This document shows positions 11,001 through 21,100 of a DNA stretch of 64,000 bases, piece by piece. The stretch spans positions 10,940,501 through 11,004,500 of the forward strand of contig NC_134963.1 of the NCBI RefSeq assembly GCF_965638725.1. Reading direction: 5' to 3'. The notes beneath the pieces are model-generated. The model saw nothing but the letters and a program-made list of their open reading frames with translations, searched no databases and was not told the DNA's origin. The stretch's first letter is position 1. Each line of letters opens with the position of its first letter. The position numbers and the translations under genes were made by a program. Source of the DNA: Aptenodytes patagonicus. Taxonomy: Eukaryota; Chordata; Aves; Sphenisciformes; Spheniscidae.

Positions 11001-14000
11001 TGTCTCTTCCTAAAGCTTTGAGACTGTGAAGCATTGCACTAAGTGCAAGTATTGCAGTTCTCGGCAGTCTCTTCCATAAGCAGCAGGACCGAGGAGAGCA
11101 GCTGAGAACAGTTCCTGCTGTTTGTCCATCAGCCCTTTATTATTCACGGTTAGATTGTCTGTCTGTCTTCATTTTTCTGTTTCTATTATCAGTAATAATC
11201 CATTCAGCTGCCGAAGTAAAGTACTGTACACAGTATGGCTGGCTGTGCTGTCTTCCTCAGCTAGCTTCGTGGGAGGTTCAGGAGCTGTTCTCGGGCTGCC
11301 ATGTCGATCTTTGTCCATCAGCAGTAAGCAGCTGGCACTGTTGCCAGATGTGTGTGTCAGTGATGGATGTGAGCTGCGGTGCCTTTTAATGAAGTTTGGC
11401 ACTGACGCATGAGTGTTTACTGCTGCTGTTGTGAGTGTCATGTTTTTATCCCAGCTAATGTAAACCCTCAGAGTCTGTTACAGTAGAAATGCCCTCTGTG
11501 GCTCCTTATGCATCTTCTTTGCTTGAATGCTTTCATCCAGAATTAAAAGGCAGGCGGCAGGAGAACATTCCCAAAGCACAGGGGTTGTTTCAGGTCAAGG
11601 TGAAGTTGCCGGAGCCGGTCTTGTGCTGATGTTGTGCGTCTTCTTGTCAGCCAGCACTCTGTTCAGACCTTGCACGTCCTTGCGCAGCGTGTCTGTTAGT
11701 GTAGCAGACAAGTTCGCTATGCCTCATTTAACGTATTCAGTGACAATACTGCTATTTAAATATACATGGACGATACCTATTAAAGACAACATCAGTTGAT
11801 GTCTTTAATATTAGCTTCTGGCAGTAATTGTCTAGTTTAATTAGTGTGAGAATTTTAAAATGGTCCACCACTTATCGGTGGCTGACTGCATTCTGTTAGT
11901 TTCTTTTTGGTATCAGTGATACTAGTATGCTGGTAACAGCACGCAAGTAATTGCGTGAATATGTCAAATGCTTCCATACCTGCACTGCCTATGTAAATGT
12001 TTGAAAACTCTCTGATTCAGTATTGAAGAAGCATCTGTTCTTTGGTTACTGCTTGCCTCAGCTAACATAGTTTGCATGAGACTAGGATGGTACAAATATT
12101 CCCCCAAGGTTACATGCCAAAGCCTTGTAGACTGCCTTAATATTAGATATGTGTCATATGTTGCTCTTCCCTTATTTAGCAATGAATGCTTCATTTGAAT
12201 TTTGATTAGTAGATAGAAAAAAAACAGAAGTAGTTTGAGCCATCACAAGTGTTGTCACAAGATGTAATAAACAAAGTCATAAACATAATCTTTCTGAGAA
12301 GTTAATTCTTTAGTTCTCAGTTGTTTTTATACCAGAACTGCATATGGAGTTGTTGTTTGCAAGCTCACCTGGGAACAGGACGGTTTCTCAAATGCCATTT
12401 GCCAGAGAGAGAGTGCTTGTGCCGTGCCAGATGAAAGTGTGCTAGGGCAGGTAGCTGAGCTCATGATTGAGCTCTCCAAGTTGTGTATGCCTGATTAAAA
12501 GGTTGCAGGAGTCTGTTTCAGATCTGATTTATTTTTTCCTTTTTTTATTTTTTTTGTTTCCCATCGCCCTTTCAGCGACGAAATGAGAACCTGGCACTTC
12601 CTTCAGCAGAGCAGCAAGCTCTGGAGAATGTGAAAGCTGGACTGGAGACCTGGGAGTACACGGCTCGAAACACCCTCATGTATTATCCGACAGGTGAGGC
12701 GCGCAGGTTTCTCAGGAGAGGCGTTGGTTCTAGGTGGGTTGACTCCAAACAATGCTTACAGCACTCCTATAGATGACTGAGCAGCTCTTACTGGTAATAC
12801 TGCACTTTTTCTTCTGTGAAGCTCAGATATGTAAAGTTGTTTAAAAAGTCTTTTTTCCTTTTTTTTTTTTCTCCTTTTCTTTCTTTGGACCTTGCTCCTT
12901 TGTCTCTGATTGCAAAGTTTGATCATGTTCTGTTTGTCACTGAGAAGCTCATTATCTGTATTATAGAAGCACTTGTCTTCAGGAGCCAAAGCTCTTTCCG
13001 GTTTGGTCTATCTTATTTATGAGCACTTTCTTGTCTTTATTCATTCTTTGCTTTTGTTCAAAGAGTGCTGCTTGGGCTTGTTGGTCCCTTGGTTGCTATA
13101 GAAAAACTACATCATTTTGGAAACTCGGTTTTCTTTTTGGCTATAAATGTACAATCGATAATTTCTGCAAACCAGTAAGTAGAGAAAAGAAAGTCTTGTT
13201 GAGTGTTTTCTTAAAAAAAAAAAAAATTATCTTAATTTTATAGATTTCAGGTGTTACAAAGTATATATATAGTGCAAATTTTGTTTTAAATCACTAGAGA
13301 TACATACCGCAACTGCTGATGGATTCTGTGTTGTGTAGGAATGTGTGGCAAGTGTCACATTGGTTGGGAGCTTTAGAGCACACTGCCTAGTGTTACCTGA
13401 GCCCTTTCTTAAAAGACATTTTGCTTTTCAAGGTGTACCTGATCAGGATGGCGTATTTAAGAAGCCCAGGGAAGTTATCCATCGAAACACCCGTTTTGTG
13501 AAGGACCCTTTTAGCCAAGCCGTGAGCAAATCACAGCTCCAACAAGCTGCAGCCCTCAATGCTCAGGTTGGATAATTTTACTTCTTCTGACTAAAATCTT
13601 GTTAGACTCTGTCCTCTAGTGTTGTTCGTCAACCAGGAGAACTGTGTGTGTGCTAGATACAGCTGTCTCACACCTTTCTCCACATGGATGGCATTGTCTC
13701 TTTTTATTTCAGTACAAACAGGGCAAAGTGGGACCAGATGGGAAAGAACTGATACCCCAAGAGTCTCCAAAAGTGAATGGATATGGATTTGTGGCTACCC
13801 CCTCTCCTGCCCCTGGTAAGAGGGTTTTCTTATTTTTTCTGATGTAAGGGGACTGCTACTGCACTTATTTTGGTGCTCTGTTTGTTCAACACTGGGGTAT
13901 CATTGTTGGTTTAGACAAGGAGGTAAGCCTTCTATCCGTATATGTCTCATGAGCTGGTGACTTTCTTGTGTGCTGTGTATGCCAGCTCGATGCAGTGCTT

Positions 14001-17000
14001 AAGTCCTAGTCCAATACACTGGCAAGAGGAGTCATGCTGTACCCGAGAGGCTCTGAGCAAGCTGCTGTGTCATTGCTTAGGAATCATCTAGAGGGCAGTG
14101 AGCCTTCCTAGGCAACTGGGGTGCTGTGGCTGCTTGTTTTATCCCTGGGTGATGCTTCTCTAGAGCTTAAAGATAAGAATTCAAACGTTTCACAAACATT
14201 AACCTTCCAACGAGGTCAGGTGTTCATTTTTCAAAATGAGGAGCATTTGTGTCAGTGTGTCCAGTAGTTTGCTGAGTGATGGTTCAGCCTGGCTAATAGG
14301 GATGTGGCACGTCTCACTTCCTTCACAGTCTAACCTACTGTTTTCCTCCAGGTCGTCTGCTTTCTAGGTTCTTCCTTTGTCTGAATACACTTGTGTATTA
14401 TAGATTCCTTTTGTTCAGGTGTATTAGCTGCAGGATACTTTCAGTTAGAACAAACTGATTATTTTTTATTCCAGTTGAAATGTGGTATCTGAATTTTTAG
14501 CTGTTCTTCACCAGCCATTACGTTTCCCTGTCTTTTGTTATTATGCTAAAAGGTGAACATACTGAGGCTTTTCCTCTGGAAAGCCTGTAGGTGGCATTTG
14601 GAGCGCACCTCCTTTCTCCATTGTAAACGCCTTTTCCAAACCCTGGGCAGCAGGATTTTCTAGCCAGTGACTTAATCAGGCTCTTAGAATCTATTCTGCA
14701 GTTGCAGCTGTTAGACAAGGGGCAGTCGCTGTTTGGTACACGCTAGCCTCAAGATGAATTGAGGGTACGTTTGGCTATTACATGTATCTTGAGTCCTCTG
14801 CCCGTTTCCCTGCTTTTTAAATAGTTCCCTGTGTTGAAGGAGTTTTCATACAATAGCAGAGGGGAAGACTAGTACTGCAGAGGAAAAAATGAAAGTGTCA
14901 CTAAGCAAAAGCTCACCAAATGCAAAAATAAACACATGGAAAGAACAGTGCTTGGGTGTTGTAACCTAGAGGGTGACACAGCCACAGGCAATCCTGTGAG
15001 TTTAAGGTCGTGCCCTTTTAATGGGAAGCACATGTTGCTATTCAACATCGGCTGTCACTGCCTCTGCAGTGGAGGGGCTCCGTTGTGTTTTGATGAATTT
15101 GCTGTGTTTCATAATTTGTTTCTCTGGATTTTTTTTGTGGTGAATGAATAGTCAAATGTCTTGCATGAGCATGACTTCTAAAATTTCTTTTAGGTGTGAA
15201 TGAGTCTCCTTTTATGACATGGGGTGAAATCGAAAGCACCCCTTTGCGTCTAGAAGGGTCAGAAACGCCTTACGTGGACAGAACACCTGGACCAGCCTTC
15301 AAGGTATTTCATGTCAGGAGTCAGCATGTCATTCTTTTGAGGGGGGAAGGACTAAGAAGGGAAAGGCAAGTGAGTAATTAATAGATTAACATTGTTGTGG
15401 GAGTGTGACACATCTCTGGGCTGTGTTCCCAGTCCTTGAGACTAATAATCTAGGTTCTGCTTGGAGGGTGGAGGTGGACATGGCTCCACATGAAAGCTAC
15501 TTGGTGGAGATACCTGAGGTGGAACACACGCTGTTGGCAGGAGAGTGAGACTCAATATTTGATGATGGGCCCAGACAGAGGGGCTTTCACAGCAAGCTGA
15601 AGAAATGCCTGATTTCTCTGATTTTAATGTATGAACGGTAGAAATTGTAGGATTTCCCTCTTTCTTGATCTTCTGGCTGTCACAGCCTGAGGCAGGTGTA
15701 TCACTTGAGAGTAGAAAAGGCGCTCTGGCTTTGCTAATGGCACCTGACCCTGCATGCCACCTGTCTCCTGCTGGTGTCGTTGAATGTAAGCTGTCTGAGA
15801 CTCTTAGTTTAAGAAAGGTGTAATTTGCTGTATGTGCCTCTGTTTTGTCAGACGCTGAAGCCCTTGACTGGTACTCCTGCTGTTTAGCAATGTCTGTGTT
15901 TGCCTGAGAGCAAGCTAGCTGGCTGGCTACAGGCCAGGCTAGGCAAGACACAGGTGACATTGTTTGTCTAGGAGAGAGCAGGAGGAAATGCCAGAGATAA
16001 TGGCTGCCTCCTTGACTGAACTGGTTTTACCATTTTTGGTACTTGCTAAGATAGGTTGAAGGTCTCTCTGTGTCCTTTCTGGCTTTTATATAGCAGCAGA
16101 GAGGTGTGGGCTGACCCCACTTCTCCACAGTTTAGATCCCTGTAGGCTGGAATCCAACTGTGAAGGTGCTTTGACTCATTTGTGCAGCACTCATGAGTGC
16201 CTTGGCGAGTGAACTGTTTGACGCATTTATAGATCCTGGAGCCTGGGCGCCGTGAGAGGTTAGGACTCAAGATGGCCAATGAAGTGGCAGCTAAAAACCG
16301 AGCAAAGAAGCAGGAGGCACTTCGAAAAGTGACAGAAAACTTGGCCAGGTGAGACTTCTGTTCTGACAGCAGAATTCGGGATGGGTATTTTCTGATGATA
16401 CTTAAATCAACGTATGTAGAAAGGGAGGAATTATAAGAGTACTGGAAGCAGGAAGAGGTACAGTCAAACTAAAAGTTTTTAGAAATTAAAAAACTTAATT
16501 CCTGAGGGAAGGTGGCTGTTCTTGATATTCCCTCTTGTCAGCATTACTGTTCTGCCCTACAGCCACCCAGCAATGCATCTGGATCAGTGTCTTGCCTCAT
16601 TGCAAAGAGGAGACATGATAAGGCTTGCTTGACTGGGTCACGGGAAGGACGGAACAGGCTCAAAGGAAAAGCAGGCAGTGCCACCCAGGTTTGGGAGGGA
16701 TGTAGGAGGTTTCTCTGTCACTTGTCTCTCTAGAGAGACAGGCTGCATTTACCTGCAGGCAGAATGACTTCTGCAGCCAGTGGGTCTGGTCTGTGGGGGG
16801 AGTGGACACCGAGCTCGCCTGTGGAAGCATTGATGCTCTTCCTGATAAATGACAGATTTTTACTGTAAAAATCTTTTAAAACTGTTTATTCTATTCTAGC
16901 CTCACTCCGAAAGGACTAAGCCCAGCAATGTCACCAGCTTTGCAAAGACTAGTAAACAGGACTGCAAGTAAATATACAGACAAAGCCCTGCGAGCCAGCT

Positions 17001-17185
17001 ATACTCCTTCCCCAGCCCACACAGGAACTCCTGGTTACAAGACCCCAGCAAGTGGGCCTCATACACCCACAAACACCCCACAATCTAGGACAGTATCTCA
17101 GACGCCGATGTCTCAGGATACTACATCGATCACAGACAATTTACTGCAGCTTCCTAAAAGAAGGAAGGCATCTGATTTCCTCTGA
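7564..17185 (+). CDS. ESS2: Splicing factor ESS2 homolog (DGCR14), ten coding exons
   Basis: Exons are 7564-7710, 8028-8196, 9157-9252, 10458-10624, 12576-12693, 13433-13566, 13713-13815, 15194-15303, 16233-16348 and 16900-17185. All junctions are GT-AG and in phase, giving 481 residues, close to the roughly 476 of human ESS2. Recognised family blocks in order are the LDEEAYIE start region, RDFFPDVEKL, EYLEAEENGDL, TPATFETPEV, the SEDNASF block, FKKPREV with NTRF, the QAAALNAQ and GKVGPDGKELIPQESP blocks, FGFVATPSPAPG-like, GSETPYVDRTPGPAFKI, and the C-terminal KYTDKALRASYTPSPA and SITDNLLQLP segments followed by basic KRRK. ESS2 is a nuclear protein found with spliceosomal C complexes. The start has a strong context (G at -3, G at +4) in a CpG island. 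The TSSK gene lies convergent just downstream, as in mammals. Confidence 0.96.
8197..9156 (+). other. ESS2 intron 2
   Basis: This intron separates the exon ending in the first base of a tyrosine codon from the VTPATFETPEV exon. No repeat or RNA gene was recognised. Confidence 0.8.
9518..10108 (+). mobile_element. Solo LTR of an avian endogenous retrovirus
   Basis: A block of about 590 bp lies inside ESS2 intron 3. It starts with a TGT...GGTTCAACCCCAGCC-type end, contains the familiar GGTGGGATGGGGGAGAGAAT block, and ends in a CAGCCAAAAGCAGCACA-type terminus, giving TG...CA ends. This is the appearance of the common neoavian LTR group (TguLTR5-like in my reading; the class was not resolved). 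No internal retroviral region or second LTR is present, so it is a solo LTR left by recombination. I could not define an unambiguous target-site duplication. It appears moderately old, and its orientation is the same as ESS2. Confidence 0.75.
10625..12575 (+). other. ESS2 intron 4
   Basis: This is the largest ESS2 intron, 1.95 kb, ending in a long T-rich tract before CCCTTTCAG. Short open frames on both strands show no domain similarity. No small RNA gene was recognised. Confidence 0.75.
13816..15193 (+). other. ESS2 intron 7
   Basis: This intron of about 1.4 kb separates the exon ending in TPSPAPG from the exon starting VNESP. No repeats or RNA genes were recognised. Confidence 0.75.
15304..16232 (+). 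other. ESS2 intron 8
   Basis: This intron of about 930 bp contains a 172-codon antisense open frame (15442-15960) with no recognisable domain, which I treat as chance. Confidence 0.75.
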
Positions 17186-18178
17186 ATATTCCAGTCGCCA
17201 GCAAGGTGATAGTGAACTGGCTGTACTCAGCTGTCTGCAAACTGGATGTTGTGAGCCATCGGTAGTAAGGGGTGTCTAGGCACAGCTGCCAGAATGGAAG
17301 CCAGTGGCTACAAGATCTGGGACCAGTGCTGCTCTAGACTATATAGCTAAAATAGCCTGTGATGTGCTTTTTGGAAGCAGAGTATCTCCTGCTGTGGTAT
17401 AACTTCCCTTTGAACTGCATGGGTGGGATGCACAGGGCTGCTGTAACAAAAGGATGCTTCCTGCAATGGCAGAGAATATTTCTGGACTCTTGGAAAACAG
17501 CGATAATTTTTTAAAGATATAGTTCTCTTTTTAAGATGGCCATGCATTTCAATATGTTTCTGTACAGACATGCCTATTTATAAAATGTGGTAAGCCTTCC
17601 TAAAAGGTTGAACTGGACTTTCTTCCAGCTTGTCAAACTTCTTTGGTCTTGTACTTTGCAGAAGAGGGGATACAACCACGTATATATCGAGACATGACCC
17701 AGAACTTTACAGGGCTCCTCTTTAATTTAAGTGGAGTTTAAACCGATGCTCTTGAACATACAGTGGATCTGTCAAGAGAGTTGGTACGTTATGAAAACAG
17801 TATGCGTAAGGTTTCAGACATCTGTTGACACTTCCTAATAACCTGCCTTCTTACTGAATCCAAAATGTGGTTGATGCACATGTGAATTCTGCAGCCGGTG
17901 TAGTCAGGACCTTGAGAAATGTGAGCAGCACTGAAAGAAACTTTCCAATGTGTTTTGAAAGAAACTTCTCACCCCCGCCAACCATCAGAGACAGGTCTTT
18001 TGAGAATAATAGTGTTAAGCTGTTCATTCACTTCAGCAGATGTACTGTGTCTTCTGTTGCTATACTCTGTAAAGCCAAATTCGAGGACTATTGCTGAAAG
18101 GGTCCAGAGAAGCTGAAGTTGAGAACCAGCAGTTCACAAGTTAGACCAACTTTGTGATATTGTTAAAACCAGCGATCC
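17186..18178. other. Shared 3' space between ESS2 and the TSSK gene
   Basis: About 1 kb separates the ESS2 stop from the TSSK stop on the opposite strand. It must hold both 3' UTRs, so the transcripts may overlap as antisense pairs, as is known for the mammalian ESS2/TSSK2 locus. I see no canonical AATAAA on the plus strand here, so ESS2 may use a variant signal or end inside the TSSK gene. No other gene is seen. Confidence 0.5.
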
Positions 18179-19150
18179 TTAAGAGGATCCCGTTTCCTTC
18201 TCCTCTCCTTCCCCTTCTGCAGAATGGGATTTGGCTTGCTGCTTGAGCTCAGGCTTTCCTTCACGCACGTTTTGGGAACACTCACCCTCTTCTGCAGCTG
18301 GCAGAGGGGAAGGGATGGTGGATTTTGGATTCTGCAACCATGAGTGTTTCAAAACTTCATCTATGCACAACCTCTGAGACACATTGGGCTGGAGCAAGTG
18401 GTAAATGAGGTCCTTGCACTCTACAGTCAGGTATCTTGAGTTGGGGAAGGGAATCCTGTGTTGTTTCTGAATGCAGATCATTTTCCTGACATTGGAATCA
18501 TCAAATGGCATTAAAGCGTAGACCATTGTATACAGGATAACACCCAGGCTCCATATGTCAGAAATCCTGGGGTCACAAGGAATGCCCTGTAGCACTTCAG
18601 GGGCTGCGTACGCAGCAGACCCGCAGAAGGTTTTGCTGAGAATAGTTCTTCCGTTTTCATCCCGAGACAAGGATTTGGAAAAGCCAAAGTCTGACAGCTT
18701 GATGTTGAGGTCTTCGTCGAGAAGGATGTTCTCACACTTCAGGTCCCTGTGAGCGAAGTCCAAGTCATGGCAATGCTTGATGGCAGAAGCCAACTGCTGA
18801 AATTTGATGCGAGCGATGTCCTCTTTCATAGCTCCCGTGATCTTGATGTAGTCCAGGAGGTCTCCCTTTTCCCCCAGCTCCATCACGATGTACACTTTCC
18901 CAGCTGATGTCTCAAAAATCTCATAGGTTTTGATGATTGCGGGGTGGTGCAAACGTCGCAAAGCCTCTATTTCCCTGGGGAGAAATCTTTCCAGGAAGTC
19001 CCGAGGAGTTTTCCTCTTGTCGATTATCTTGACGGCCACGTTGCATTTCAGCCGGTCGCAGTAGGCAGATTTCACTTTGCCATAAGAGCCTTCTCCTAGC
19101 ATGTTGCTCAGGCTATAGCCTTTCTTTCCAAGCACCACAGCATCATCCAT
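18179..19150 (-). CDS. TSSK2: Testis-specific serine/threonine kinase, TSSK1/2 type, intronless
   Basis: A single uninterrupted frame of 323 residues begins at a near-perfect CCACCATGG context. A complete kinase domain is present: glycine loop GEGSYGKV (19-26), VAVK lysine 41, catalytic HRDLKCEN with Asp136, DFG at 154-156, activation-loop [10 protein letters not shown] with Thr174 (the TSSK phosphorylation site), and APE at 183-185. The N-terminus (MDDA..LGKKGY) and the FETS and [15 protein letters not shown] stretches are specific to TSSK1/2. All catalytic residues are intact, so it should be active. TSSKs phosphorylate spermatid proteins and are needed for late spermiogenesis in mammals. 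The acidic, Glu/Ser-rich tail is shorter than in the human protein (about 358 aa). Position antisense and next to ESS2 makes TSSK2 the best name; its relation to mammalian TSSK1 needs a tree. Confidence 0.92.
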   Translation of the reverse strand: MDDAVVLGKKGYSLSNMLGEGSYGKVKSAYCDRLKCNVAVKIIDKRKTPRDFLERFLPREIEALRRLHHPAIIKTYEIFETSAGKVYIVMELGEKGDLLDYIKITGAMKEDIARIKFQQLASAIKHCHDLDFAHRDLKCENILLDEDLNIKLSDFGFSKSLSRDENGRTILSKTFCGSAAYAAPEVLQGIPCDPRISDIWSLGVILYTMVYALMPFDDSNVRKMICIQKQHRIPFPNSRYLTVECKDLIYHLLQPNVSQRLCIDEVLKHSWLQNPKSTIPSPLPAAEEGECSQNVREGKPELKQQAKSHSAEGEGEEKETGSS

Positions 19151-19284
19151 GGTGGGACAGCTGGGGGGAGCTGCATGAGTTGGTGCTGGTGTGCATCATG
19201 CGTGGTGGCAGGTGGCATGCCCATACACCATGATGGCTGCCCGGGGCACTGGTGCGGCGGGCGGGTGGGCACCCCAGCGCTGGC

Positions 19285-19375
19285 TGCTGTGTGATGTCAC
19301 AGGCAGCCATCCCTATGCGGGGCACTTGGAAAGACCTTTCAGTCCTTTTATAAAGTTAGTGGATGACATCATCCA
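19285..19375 (-). promoter_or_regulatory. Probable TSSK promoter: TATA box and two CRE-like sites
   Basis: Reading on the minus strand, TATAAAA lies at 19352-19346, about 195 nt before the TSSK start codon. TGATGTCA, a CRE variant, lies upstream of it at 19371-19364, and the complementary TGACATCA lies downstream at 19299-19292. TATA plus CRE-like elements suit a spermatid gene driven by CREM-type activators. The motifs are seen; their function is inferred. Confidence 0.45.
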
Positions 19376-21100
19376 GGGCAACACTTAACATCAAGTTGCT
19401 GAGAAGCATCGGTTGTGCTCTACCTTCTTCGTAAAATGATCTTTATATTTAGTTTAGCTAACAGGATGGAAGTAGCTTAAATGTTTTTCTTTCCTAAAAT
19501 GTACCTAAGTCTTTTTATATTTATTCACGTTAGGTGAAATTTTGTCTGTTGTCTTTTTGTATGTCTCGGATGATCTTTCAAGCCCCACGTGGGCTTGCTT
19601 CTAGCGTATGGTGGCCTTGCTCCTTGTCAGCCAGCTTTCCTCAAAAGGGATGGGATGCTGCTTTTCTTGTCTTCATAGGGGCTGTGTTCAAGAACTGTTT
19701 TTTTTTTCCTCATGGGCTTGTTAGGGGAAGGAGGTGGCTTCTCTTAAGTTCATTTCCCTGTTCATCTAGCCCCTCCATTTTGTAGCTCTGATGATTGGCT
19801 GCTTTTGTGGGCTTTGCAGCTGGCTTTTTCTTAAACACTTGCTCACTGGGGGAGTTATGTTTTGACTTCCAGTTTCTGGTGTTCTTGAGAAAGGTTCACA
19901 CCAGCACCTTCCTCAGAAGGGCTCTGAGGATTACTGTTTTGCGTGTTGATTGCTTCACTGTAATCAGCCTCTGGGGCTTTTTGCTTAGCGTTGATTTCAG
20001 CTTTTTCAAATTTGTTTCTACAGCTGCTATGTGTGTGACTCCAAAGACTTGATGATGTTGATGATCACAACACAGGGGCTAGGGACAATCCTGCTTCGTC
20101 CACCAGCATGGATGACAATGTCATTCTGAAGAACAGAAGTGGTACTTCTGACAGCCACACTGGGGCTTTTGTTTGGGTTTTTTTTCTCCCATTCTTTGAA
20201 ACTTTTGGCTAATTTTTATAATTAGCCAAAAAAATGAAGAGCAGTTTTAACCATACATAGCCTGCACTCAGAGCTGTGGCTGCTCCAGTATGAGCAGACC
20301 TTTGAGTGTGGGATGAGCACTTGTGTGGTGTCATCCAGCCCGGAGAAGCACCGAGCACCTTTTAGTGGGAAGCAGGCGTAGCCAGATGTGTACTCTTCTT
20401 GCACCACACCTGAGTACAAGACAGCCTGTGTAAGACTTGGCAGTCTTGACATTTGCTATAGTCAGGTGATGTTTTACCGAGGGAACATCCACGGAAAATC
20501 TTATGCAGCTCTTTGAGCAGTGCCTGCAGCCTTCTGTAAGGTCTGGGGTGTTTGATGCTGTGTTTGTCTTCATGCAAGAAGAAGCTCTCCACCGTTTCCA
20601 CTGCCACTTCCAAAACTCATGTCCCTGACTGAAAAACCCTTCCAAGGGACTCGATTTTTATAGTGCACCTTGTAAAAATCAATTGATCAACATGGCATTG
20701 GTAGGAATCGTGACTGCAAGAAATTAGTAATTTTTGCTTTTTTTTAGTTCAGAAATAATTGAAGGCTAAGTTTTTTTTCTTGACGCAAAAAAATTATTCT
20801 CAGGTACTCATGAATGAATGTAAAGGGAATCCATTTACTAATGTTTCTGTGCTTTCAGAGATGTTCTTTAGGGACTGAACTGGCTAAATAACAATGAAGT
20901 TCTCAGGTAATTTAAAAACCTAATTATTTCATAATGATCACGCGATCTGCTTATATCCATGAAATGCAGGACCTCCCTGTTAGGGTACGCAGGGAGATGG
21001 TCAGGCCCTGGCCTGCAGTTTGGGTCACTGAACGGACCAGGACAAAGGAGTAGATGTGACATGAGAGATGGCTGGATGCAGCAGTAACAGGTAGCTGCTG
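19376..21100. other. Intergenic DNA with possible decayed coding sequence on the minus strand
   Basis: Between 20064 and 19855 the minus strand holds an open stretch of 70 codons without a start codon. Its composition is protein-like (charged, Gln/Ser/Glu-rich, ending GVNLSQEHQKLEVKT). Other short minus-strand frames between 20222 and 20645 also look more protein-like than random. This may be an old processed pseudogene, but I do not recognise a parent. A hairpin of 11-bp arms with a 7-nt loop (TTTTGGCTAAT at 20203-20213 against 20221-20231) also lies here. Confidence 0.25.
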
